Assembly (NCBI GenBank): GCA_017420845.1
Contig: JAFQOC010000082.1
Location: 1-11,686, forward strand
Source of the DNA: Clostridia bacterium
Lineage (GTDB): Bacteria; Bacillota; Clostridia; Oscillospirales; CAG-272
Reading direction: 5' to 3'
DNA length: 11,686 nt
The notes beneath the pieces were generated by a model. The model made no database searches. It saw only the letters and a list, made by a program, of their open reading frames with translations, and was not told where the DNA came from. Shown here piece by piece: positions 1-7,752 of this stretch. A program made the position numbers and the translations under genes. Each line of letters starts with the position of its first letter. Within the stretch, counting starts at the first letter, position 1.

Positions 1-443
1 ATGGATTCGCCGTACCAGTAGCGCCCCAGAAACAGGGCGCGGTCGGTGGGGTCAAGCTTCCCCAGAAAATCGTCCAGCGCCTCGGTCAGGGCGGGGTTAT
101 CTTGGGCGGTGTCGGGGGAAATGGCGGTCAACTCGTCCAGCGCCTCGGTCATGTGGATGTTGCGCTTGGCCCGCCGCATGGCGCGGTAGCGGTCGATGGA
201 GAGGTGGCGCACCAGCCGGCCAAGATAATCCTTGAGGGAAAAGGGCTTTTGGGGCGGGATGGTGTTCCATGCCTTCAGGTAGGTGTCGTTGACACACTCC
301 TCGGCATCGGGCTCGCTCTCCAGGATCTGCACCGAGATGGCGTGAATGTAGCTCCCGTAGCGGCGGGCGGTCTCGGTGACGGCTTGCTCGTCCCGCGCCC
401 AGTACAGGGAGATGATCTCGGCGTCGGTCAGATAGGGTCTCAT
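1..443 (-). CDS. ECF-type RNA polymerase sigma factor, C-terminus cut by window edge
   Basis: This is an alternative sigma factor that would direct core RNA polymerase to a small set of promoters. The 147 visible residues begin MRPYLTDAEI. Region 2 spans about residues 10-95: a DAEECVNDTYLKAW helix (47-59, core-binding and -10 recognition) followed by the basic segment LSIDRYRAMRRAKR (81-94). A linker leads into the start of region 4 at about 119, ending in the typical LFLGRYWYGES before the window stops, so the helix-turn-helix is not visible. The start ATG (441-443) has AAAGGAG just upstream. It lies 26 bases downstream of the membrane-protein gene on the same strand, so the two are probably co-transcribed. 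The family is clear, but the stimulus and regulon are unknown. An anti-sigma gene, if present, could lie beyond the left edge. Confidence 0.9.
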   Translation of the reverse strand, partial: MRPYLTDAEIISLYWARDEQAVTETARRYGSYIHAISVQILESEPDAEECVNDTYLKAWNTIPPQKPFSLKDYLGRLVRHLSIDRYRAMRRAKRNIHMTEALDELTAISPDTAQDNPALTEALDDFLGKLDPTDRALFLGRYWYGES

Positions 444-469
444 GGGGGCTCCTTTCGAGAGATTGGTTT

Positions 470-1315
470 TCAAACGGGGGTAACGGTATATACGCAGATC
501 CCCTTCACTCCCTCCTTGGGAAGCTCTTCGTCCAGGGGGATCTTTCCTTTGGAGAGGTACGAAAATTCAGCGGCGGGGAAGGTGTGGGCGGGAACAGGCT
601 CGGTCAGACGGCGGGGAGGCGGCGCGTATATGCCGTGCACGGTGTTCTCCTTGTCCAGAAGGACGTAGGTACAGGCCACCTCCGCCTCGCGGGTGCCTGT
701 GTACTCCTCGGTGACGTAAAGCCGGACGGGGTATATGCCTTTGCGGGGAGTCTTGTCCTCCTCCGTGCCGTATACAGGCTTCACTTGAAAGCCGTCGGAG
801 CGGAAATCCTGTTCAGTGCTGACACCGCGGAACAGGGAGGTCTCCAGCGTGTAGGAAAAGGCGTGGAAATCCCGCCCGGGACGGAAGCACAGATATTTCT
901 CCATGCCTCCGGTAAAGCCTGTGACGGTTTGCTTTTCCCGACCGATTGCCTGATCGGCGGCGTTCAAGTAGGTGACGGTCACCGTTACGGTATACACGTT
1001 TTTGGCACAATTTGCAAGGCAAAGGAGAACCATACCTTCCCCGTCGTAGGTGCATTTCTTTTCCAGCACGCGAAAGCCCTTGACCATGACATAATCCGAA
1101 GGGGTTTCCCTGCGACTGCGGAGGTTGATCTCGTCGTGAGCAGCGACAGCGGCGACAGCCGCAAACAGGAACGTGGAGGAGCTCGCGAATATACCCATCA
1201 GAAAATTCAAAGGATCGTAGCTGTTGCTCATCTTGGATTGGATGTGGAGTTCGAAGACTATGAGAAGCAGTAGACAAACGAGTGCGACAAGGATCAGTAA
1301 TGTTCGTTTCTTCAT
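470..1315 (-). CDS. Two-pass membrane protein of unknown function, upstream of the sigma factor gene
   Basis: I do not recognise a named family for this 281-residue protein. It begins MKKRTLLILV. A longer in-frame reading to 1375 exists, but the ATG at 1313-1315 has an AAGGA ribosome binding site about 8 bases upstream and directly precedes a hydrophobic segment, so I chose it. Transmembrane segments are at about 5-22 and 35-59, separated by a short loop. The remaining ~220 residues are soluble and rich in alternating beta-strand patterns, such as VYTVTVTVTYLNAADQ and VRLYVTEEYTGTREAEV, suggesting one or two beta-sandwich (Ig/FxLYD-like) domains. The positive-inside rule puts both termini in the cytoplasm, although beta-sandwich domains of this kind are usually outside, so topology is uncertain. 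It precedes the ECF sigma gene by 26 bases; a role in controlling or reporting to that sigma factor is inference from position only. Confidence 0.75.
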   Translation of the reverse strand: MKKRTLLILVALVCLLLLIVFELHIQSKMSNSYDPLNFLMGIFASSSTFLFAAVAAVAAHDEINLRSRRETPSDYVMVKGFRVLEKKCTYDGEGMVLLCLANCAKNVYTVTVTVTYLNAADQAIGREKQTVTGFTGGMEKYLCFRPGRDFHAFSYTLETSLFRGVSTEQDFRSDGFQVKPVYGTEEDKTPRKGIYPVRLYVTEEYTGTREAEVACTYVLLDKENTVHGIYAPPPRRLTEPVPAHTFPAAEFSYLSKGKIPLDEELPKEGVKGICVYTVTPV

Positions 1316-1351
1316 AGAGCGATTTCCTTTCCACAGGCCACGCCTGCATCT

Positions 1352-1357
1352 ACTATA
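1352..1357 (-). promoter_or_regulatory. Possible -10 box for the membrane protein/sigma operon
   Basis: Read on the minus strand this is TATAGT, about 37 bases upstream of the membrane-protein start codon. That is a sensible distance for a short leader. No convincing -35 is found 16-18 bases further upstream (AAGATT is the best), so the call is weak. The operon may instead depend on an alternative sigma factor, possibly its own. Confidence 0.25.
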
Positions 1358-1475
1358 CCGCTTTTCTATGTCCAAATCTTACACCCACCCGTAAATTTTT
1401 CTTGCCCCACCGCAATTTTGTCAACATCCACAAAAACACCCCCCAACATTTGTTGAATATCGTTTTTTTCAATCT

Positions 1476-1504
1476 TTTCAAAATACCCCTTGATATGCTA
1501 TAAT
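1476..1504 (+). promoter_or_regulatory. Extended -10 promoter for typA
   Basis: A perfect TATAAT at 1499-1504 is preceded by TGC (1496-1498), giving an extended -10. The -35 position at a 17-base spacing reads TTTCAA, a poor match, which fits dependence on the extended -10. Transcription would begin near 1511 and give a leader of about 76 bases. The TTG (1524) and ATG (1554) that extend the typA frame upstream have no ribosome binding site. Confidence 0.65.
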
Positions 1505-1537
1505 AAGTACGGAAAATGAAATATTGCGCGGTTTTTC

Positions 1538-1565
1538 GGTTTTCCCTCACGGGATGCGGAAAACC
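1538..1565 (+). promoter_or_regulatory. Perfect inverted repeat (hairpin) in the typA leader
   Basis: GGTTTTCC (1538-1545) pairs exactly with GGAAAACC (1558-1565) around a 12-base loop. An alternative CCC/GGG pairing inside the loop would compete with it. The stem ends six bases before the AGAAGGA ribosome binding site of typA and has no following T-run, so it is not a simple terminator. A role in mRNA stability or translation control is possible but unproven. Confidence 0.4.
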
Positions 1566-1586
1566 CACGGAAAGAAGGATAAGCAA

Positions 1587-3434
<1,848 letters not shown>

Positions 3435-3455
3435 TCCTTCGTCAAGGCATAAGAA

Positions 3456-3488
3456 AGAGCACCTCCGCGTGGGAGATGCTCTTTTTTT
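3456..3488. terminator. Rho-independent terminator between converging genes, probably bidirectional
   Basis: AGAGCACCTCC and GGAGATGCTCT form an 11-position stem with one internal A/C mismatch around a GCGTG loop, followed on the plus strand by CTTTTTTTCT. On the minus strand the same stem is followed by a shorter TTTCTT. It lies 21 bases after the typA stop and 14 bases beyond the stop of the convergent minus-strand gene, so it can end both transcripts. Confidence 0.85.
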
Positions 3489-3501
3489 CTTTGCTTGCGG
3501 C

Positions 3502-5790
3502 TTAATCGATGTCGGTGACAGGGTAATCGTACTGCTTGAAATCGTAAGAATTGAGCCCCTTTTGGTACAGATCCATGGTGAGGCGATCCAGATAGTCGGT
3601 GCTGTCATCCACCGTGAATTGGAAGAGGGAGTCTTCAACAACGTGACCCTTCTCGTCCAGCTGCCCGCGAATGCCGTTTTGGTCACATTCCACGAGGCAT
3701 GGGTGGAGACGGAGAGGCATATGCTTGTAAGAGCCGGTCTTGGGAACGTAGGCATCGTAGCACGCCGTGCCGCAGAAGCCCTTGACTCGGGTGAAGGCGT
3801 TCCAGCGTCGGTGCTCCGCCCAGGACAGGCGGTGCAGGAGGGTGTGGAAGGTCTCCTCGTCCCAGCCCTCGGGCAAGGGAATCTCGGCGGACAAGACCTG
3901 ACAGTAGTGGCTGACAGCCTGATCCCGGGCGGCTACGTAGCTCGGATCCGTCGAGGAGGGATAATCGAATTCCGAAACGTCCATGAAGCCCGCGGCGAAA
4001 ATGTCATAGCCATAGTGCAGACTTCTCGCAAGGTTGGCCCAGTACTTGTAATCGTCGTTGATGCGCTTCTTGTGAGCCTTTTCCCGGTCCTCCTGCTTCT
4101 GTACAGACAGATAGCTTTGATGCATATGACCGGAGTGGAAGCTGTGGCGGGTCATAAAGACGTTTTCTACGCTGTAGACGTCCCGCAAATTGCCGACGGC
4201 CACGGATAGGATATCGGGCTTATCGCCGTAGTAGGTATAGTGGGTGGTACGGTTCAGGGTGTCCGCGAGGTCACTGTCGTAGACGACGTAGGCGACCACG
4301 GCCCGCGCCTTCGAGTGATTTTCGATGTGGTGACGGCCCAGATAGGTACGGATGGTGTTGGCTACCGAAATGTTCTCCTTGTCGGAGCCCAGAGATACGA
4401 AGAAATAATCCGATTCCCGCAGATCACGCTGTCCCTCCTCGGGATTGAGCAGGAGCCGAAGGAAGCTCGAGGAGAGCACGTCACACTGTACGTACTCCAC
4501 GTCGGCGTACACGTCGGCCATATCCCCCCGTGGGTTGATGCGTAGAATGGGGTCGTTTTTCTGCGTGGTACGGTGGATTTCGGGATTGATGTAATCAATC
4601 CGGTCCCAGAACTCCTCCTTGGTCTGATTGGAGATCACCCGGATGTGGAGGCGGCAGTTCAGCATCTGACCGAACCAGTATGTGGAGAGGAACATTTCCA
4701 TGCCGATCCTACCGGCACCCAGAATACTGACCGTCAGATCCACGACACCGTTTTCATCGCGTTGCTTTCCGATCAGGGGGGCGTATAGGGGAATGTCGGT
4801 CAGAAGGTTGGAGATCAGGTTGCGGTAACCCAGGATGGGGATGAAGGAGGGGATCTCCTTTTCGGTAAAGCCGTGATCTGAGGACAGGCAGTCACGGACG
4901 CGGCTTTCGATCTGTAGGTATGCGTCGCTGTCGGCGAAAAAGAATATTTCGGCTTTTTTCAGGAATTTGTAATTGCGCTCATCGGCCAGGCTCACCAGGG
5001 CCTGCAGATTGCCCTCCTCCTCCTCGCCAATGAGTAAGAATTTGCGGGAGCCAAGGCGGCTTTTACGCACGTGGGCGAGATCGTCGCGGACACATATGGC
5101 GCCGATGGATTTGGCCTCCGGCATGAGCTCGGAGCCCTTTCCCTCCTCGTCGTCCACGTACGCGTCGGTATAAATGAGCAGGGGACGGGTGAGGCGCCGA
5201 TTGCCCGTATTGGCGCGAATGCTTTTTCCCATCGCCAGAGACGCTTTGTTAAGCTCGCTGAAATAGTATTTCTCTCTCCAGACGCAAAGGCCGCTGAAGA
5301 ACAGCTTGATCGTCGGGAAAACACTGACCAGAAGCTCAAAGACAACAGCGCCTCCCGCAATGGGCGCGGCGGCGTTCAGAAGGGTAGAATACATGCCGTA
5401 GAGATTCTGTATCCACGCATCCGTCCCTCCCAGGGCGGCGACCATGCTTTTTCCGTCGAGGATGTACGCGGTGTAGTCCTCATCCATACTGAAGGTCTGG
5501 AGGGTATGGAGCAGGCTGTTCAGGATCTCCTCGGCCGCGGTCAGCGTGGGCTGGCCATCCTTGACCGAGAGAATGGTATAGAAGCCTACGGCGTAGCGCA
5601 GACACCAGATGGACAGGATAAAGGTCATGGCAATGCCGAAATTCATGCCGCTTCGGTCAGCCGCCGCGGGTAAGCCCCTGGGCGCAGAGCGGGGAAATAC
5701 TTTTCGCAGAAGCAGGAGCAGAGAGGTGACGGTCATGACTGCGGAGGCAATGAGCAGGATAATCAACGTAGCGTTTTGAGCGGTCGTCAT
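3502..5790 (-). CDS. Three-TM membrane protein with Rossmann (TrkA-N-like) and C-terminal RyR domains
   Basis: This 762-residue protein has an unusual multidomain build. Transmembrane segments lie at about 7-29, 51-73 and 138-168. The loop between the second and third (74-137) is predicted outside and shows no potassium-channel TVGYG filter. The rest should be cytoplasmic. Residues 200-300 have alternating strand/helix patterns (RPLLIYTDAYVDD, KAEIFFFADSDAY) resembling a degenerate Rossmann domain. A clear Rossmann fold starts at 350 with SILGAGRIG (GxGxxG at 358-363) and continues through DYFFVSLGSDKENISVANTI (461-480), much like TrkA-N/RCK domains. The C-terminus contains LSWAEHRRWNAF (655-666) and RLHPCLV (694-700), signature stretches of bacterial RyR (ryanodine-receptor repeat) domains. 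The ATG at 5788-5790 has AAGGAG 8 bases upstream. The gene stands alone, with its own near-consensus promoter. A role as a membrane sensor or effector that binds a nucleotide-like ligand is inference. Confidence 0.8.
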   Translation of the reverse strand: MTTAQNATLIILLIASAVMTVTSLLLLLRKVFPRSAPRGLPAAADRSGMNFGIAMTFILSIWCLRYAVGFYTILSVKDGQPTLTAAEEILNSLLHTLQTFSMDEDYTAYILDGKSMVAALGGTDAWIQNLYGMYSTLLNAAAPIAGGAVVFELLVSVFPTIKLFFSGLCVWREKYYFSELNKASLAMGKSIRANTGNRRLTRPLLIYTDAYVDDEEGKGSELMPEAKSIGAICVRDDLAHVRKSRLGSRKFLLIGEEEEGNLQALVSLADERNYKFLKKAEIFFFADSDAYLQIESRVRDCLSSDHGFTEKEIPSFIPILGYRNLISNLLTDIPLYAPLIGKQRDENGVVDLTVSILGAGRIGMEMFLSTYWFGQMLNCRLHIRVISNQTKEEFWDRIDYINPEIHRTTQKNDPILRINPRGDMADVYADVEYVQCDVLSSSFLRLLLNPEEGQRDLRESDYFFVSLGSDKENISVANTIRTYLGRHHIENHSKARAVVAYVVYDSDLADTLNRTTHYTYYGDKPDILSVAVGNLRDVYSVENVFMTRHSFHSGHMHQSYLSVQKQEDREKAHKKRINDDYKYWANLARSLHYGYDIFAAGFMDVSEFDYPSSTDPSYVAARDQAVSHYCQVLSAEIPLPEGWDEETFHTLLHRLSWAEHRRWNAFTRVKGFCGTACYDAYVPKTGSYKHMPLRLHPCLVECDQNGIRGQLDEKGHVVEDSLFQFTVDDSTDYLDRLTMDLYQKGLNSYDFKQYDYPVTDID

Positions 5791-5841
5791 AGATTGGTCT
5801 CCTTGCGATGGTGTCGGTGGGGGGCGCCCTCCGTCCCTAAA

Positions 5842-5871
5842 ATTATATCACAGGTCAGCTGCCATTGTCAA
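5842..5871 (-). promoter_or_regulatory. Near-consensus housekeeping promoter for the RyR-domain gene
   Basis: On the minus strand a perfect TTGACA (-35, 5866-5871) is separated by 18 bases from a perfect TATAAT (5842-5847). The latter is also preceded by TGA, an extended -10. Transcription would start near 5835, leaving a leader of about 45 bases before the ATG at 5790. Such a promoter predicts strong sigma-A transcription unless repressed. The spacer contains the palindrome CAGCTG and the near-symmetric CAGGTCAGCTG. Confidence 0.85.
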
Positions 5872-5911
5872 GCCCTGTCCGAAAAAGTCGTGTTCCCTCT
5901 TTCGTGAGGAA

Positions 5912-5920
5912 TGGTATAAT
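5912..5920 (+). promoter_or_regulatory. Upstream extended -10 element, possible second promoter toward maf
   Basis: TGG followed by TATAAT (5915-5920) is an extended -10. The surrounding ATGGTATAATG is identical to that around the downstream promoter at 5998-6003. No good -35 is present at 16-18 bases (5891-5898 reads TGTTCCCT). A transcript from here would start near 5927, within the GTCGAC repeats. Confidence 0.4.
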
Positions 5921-5923
5921 GAA

Positions 5924-5946
5924 CCGTCGACAAAGCCGTCGACAAA
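5924..5946 (+). repeat. Tandem repeat with period 12 carrying GTCGAC palindromes
   Basis: CCGTCGACAAA occurs twice in a row (5924-5934 and 5936-5946), separated by one G. Each copy contains the 6-base palindrome GTCGAC. They lie between the two extended -10 boxes upstream of maf. Two closely spaced palindromes one helical turn apart look like an operator for a dimeric regulator, but I cannot name one. Confidence 0.5.
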
Positions 5947-5974
5947 TCTTAACAAAATTTCCTCTCCAATCCCC

Positions 5975-6003
5975 TTGCTAGTCCCGACGGTTTATGGTAT
6001 AAT
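5975..6003 (+). promoter_or_regulatory. Promoter for the maf-mreB-CPBP-PBP2 operon
   Basis: TTGCTA (5975-5980) lies 17 bases from a perfect TATAAT (5998-6003), which is preceded by TGG (extended -10). Transcription would start near 6010, about 50 bases before the maf ATG. This is the best promoter for the downstream cell-wall genes, since the gaps between them are only 26-54 bases and contain no other clear promoter. Confidence 0.75.
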
Positions 6004-6022
6004 GTAAAGGATTATAATTAGC

Positions 6023-6039
6023 ATGGGAAAGTATCCCAT
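6023..6039 (+). promoter_or_regulatory. Small hairpin in the maf leader
   Basis: ATGGGA (6023-6028) pairs with TCCCAT (6034-6039) around a 5-base loop, just upstream of the AAAGGAAG ribosome binding site of maf. It has no T-run. It may affect translation initiation or be incidental. Confidence 0.25.
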
Positions 6040-6060
6040 TGTGAAAGGAAGTACGCCGCT

Positions 6061-6645
6061 ATGAAGCTCATTCTGGCCTCCGCCTCTCCCCGCCGTCGGG
6101 AGATTCTCGCCACCCTCGGGGTGGAGTTTACCGTTCGCGTCGCAGACGCTGACGAGACCTGCGATCTGGCCGACCCCGGAGAGCGCGTGGAGGCCATTTC
6201 CCTGAAAAAATGCCTGGCGGTGCGGGATGCGCTGGAGGCAGAGGGCACGCTGGACCATGATACCGTGATTCTTGCCTCGGATACCCTGGTCACAGCGGAC
6301 GGTCTGTTTTTGGGCAAGCCCGCCGACGAGGACGACGCCCGCGCCATGCTCAGCTTTTTGCAGGGGCGTACCCATACCGTGGCCAGCGGTCTGGCCGTTT
6401 GGTACGGCGGCCGCACCGTTACCTCCCACGAGCTGACGGGGGTAACCTTTGCCCCCATGACCGAAGCCGAGATCACGTCCTACGCCGCTACGGGCGAGCC
6501 CTTCGGCAAGGCGGGAGGCTACGCCATTCAGGGTCACGCCGCCCGCTACGTCAAGGGCATTGAGGGAGACTACTTCAACGTGGTGGGCCTCCCTGTCCGC
6601 AGGCTGTACGAGACTCTGCGGCTGGTATTCGGTATCACCCTGTAA
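6061..6645 (+). CDS. maf: Maf-family nucleoside triphosphate pyrophosphatase (house-cleaning enzyme)
   Basis: Maf proteins hydrolyse non-canonical or excess nucleoside triphosphates (dTTP/UTP and modified forms) to monophosphates plus pyrophosphate in the cytoplasm. In Bacillus, Maf overexpression arrests septation. The 194-residue product has the expected layout: ASASPRRREIL at 6-16 (phosphate binding), ASDT at 72-75 with the catalytic Asp at 74, LGKP at 84-87, and GKAGGYAIQG (149-158) followed by IEGDYFNVVGLP (167-178). The residue before KAGGY is Gly, where many relatives have Asp; the other core positions look intact. The start is supported by AAAGGAAG 9 bases upstream. Being next to mreB is the usual location in Firmicutes. 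It heads the operon, 45 bases before mreB. Confidence 0.95.
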   Translation: MKLILASASPRRREILATLGVEFTVRVADADETCDLADPGERVEAISLKKCLAVRDALEAEGTLDHDTVILASDTLVTADGLFLGKPADEDDARAMLSFLQGRTHTVASGLAVWYGGRTVTSHELTGVTFAPMTEAEITSYAATGEPFGKAGGYAIQGHAARYVKGIEGDYFNVVGLPVRRLYETLRLVFGITL

Positions 6646-6690
6646 TCGCCCGAGACGGATTCATATTCCTTACAGAAAGGAGGGAGCGCC

Positions 6691-7698
6691 ATGCCCCGTT
6701 ACATTGGACTGGATCTGGGAACTACCTATACACGCATCTGGACGCCGGACGAGGGCGTGATTTTGCGCTGCCCCTCCGCCGCGGCCATAGACGGACAGAC
6801 GCGAAAGCTGGTTGCTCTGGGTGCCGAGGCACGCAAGATGCTGGGCAAGACCCCCCAGGATATACTGGCCTCCCGACCTGTTCGGGAGGGCATGGTTTCG
6901 GAATTTGACGTGGCCGCAAGCATGGTTCACGCCATGTTCCTCAACAAGAGACTTTGCTCCACCTTCAACCGCCCCGTGGTTCTGATGGCAACTCCCTATT
7001 CCATGGATCAGGTTCAGCAGTTCGGCCTTGAAAACACCGTCATCGAGGCAGGGGCTCGGGCCGTGGCACAGGTGCCTGCCGTATTTGCCGCCGCCGCCGG
7101 AGCAGGGCTTCACGTAGCCTCTCCCCGCGGGTGCATGGTGCTGAATATCGGCGGAGGGCTGTCCGAATCGGCCGCCATATCCCTGGGCGGCATTCTGGCG
7201 GGTCGCTCCATCAAGGTGGCGGGAGAGCGGTTTGACGCCGCCATTATGAACTATCTGAAGCAAAAGCGGAATCTGGTGGTGGGAGCCTCCACTGCCGAGG
7301 AGCTCCGAGTCCGCGTTGGAGTGTGCGACAACAGTCTGGACAGGGGCAGTATGACGGTTTACGGCCGTAACGCGCGGACGGGTCTCGCGTCCCGTCAGGA
7401 GGTGTTCTCCTCCGAGATCTGTGAGGCCATCACCCCTGCCATTGTTGCCATTTCCCGCAACGCCATGTCCCTTTTGGAGGACGTGTCCCCCATGATCGCC
7501 AGCGATATTCATCGGTACGGAATCATGCTGACCGGCGGTTGTGCCGCCATGCCGGGCATGGACCTGGCCATCCATCGGGAGACCGGGCTGCGCGTCACCC
7601 TGGCGGACCGTCCCCGGGATTGCGTGATCTACGGTGTGGGCCGCATCCTGAAGACGCCCGAGCTGTGGGGCACCCGCTTGGATTACCGCATTAAGTGA
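6691..7698 (+). CDS. mreB: MreB-family actin-like protein with altered ATPase residues
   Basis: MreB forms membrane-bound filaments that steer the cell-wall elongation machinery. This 335-residue protein is normal in length and aligns along the whole family: phosphate-1 loop GLDLGTTYTRI (6-16), EARKMLGKTPQDI (46-58), ISLGGILAGRSIKVAGE (163-179), TAEELRVRVG (201-210) and the adenosine motif MLTGGCAAMPGMD (279-291). It differs at key sites. The family's catalytic segment EEPMAAAIGAGL reads PAVFAAAAGAGL (129-140), so the catalytic Glu is Ala130. The phosphate-2 motif DIGGGTTE reads NIGGGLSE (152-159), replacing the Mg/nucleotide-linked Asp with Asn. These losses predict weak or no ATP hydrolysis. 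The start has AAAGGAGG 7 bases upstream. It may be a non-hydrolysing paralogue working with a canonical MreB elsewhere, or a diverged sole copy. Confidence 0.88.
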   Translation: MPRYIGLDLGTTYTRIWTPDEGVILRCPSAAAIDGQTRKLVALGAEARKMLGKTPQDILASRPVREGMVSEFDVAASMVHAMFLNKRLCSTFNRPVVLMATPYSMDQVQQFGLENTVIEAGARAVAQVPAVFAAAAGAGLHVASPRGCMVLNIGGGLSESAAISLGGILAGRSIKVAGERFDAAIMNYLKQKRNLVVGASTAEELRVRVGVCDNSLDRGSMTVYGRNARTGLASRQEVFSSEICEAITPAIVAISRNAMSLLEDVSPMIASDIHRYGIMLTGGCAAMPGMDLAIHRETGLRVTLADRPRDCVIYGVGRILKTPELWGTRLDYRIK

Positions 7699-7719
7699 TG
7701 GAATTTCATACGTATTTGT

Positions 7720-7735
7720 GCCGCCGAAGGGCGGC
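7720..7735 (+). other. GC-rich hairpin between mreB and the CPBP gene
   Basis: GCCGCC (7720-7725) pairs with GGCGGC (7730-7735) around a GAAG loop, four bases before the AAAGGAG ribosome binding site (7738-7744) of the next gene. No T-run follows, so it is not a terminator. It may act as an RNA processing or stability element within the operon. Confidence 0.4.
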
Positions 7736-7752
7736 GGAAAGGAGATTATATT

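Noticed and set aside
74..443. Plus-strand open frames across the sigma factor gene
   Set aside because: They lack ribosome binding sites and family similarity; the minus-strand sigma factor reading is unmistakable.
1419..1424. TTGACA on the minus strand as the -35 of the membrane-protein/sigma operon
   Set aside because: No acceptable -10 lies 16-19 bases downstream; the positions read GAAAAA or AAAAAT.
3576..3697. The RyR-domain protein as a potassium channel or Trk subunit
   Set aside because: TrkA-N-like motifs are present, but no TVGYG-type filter is found in the transmembrane part, the RyR region is not part of Trk systems, and no trkH/ktrB neighbour is visible.
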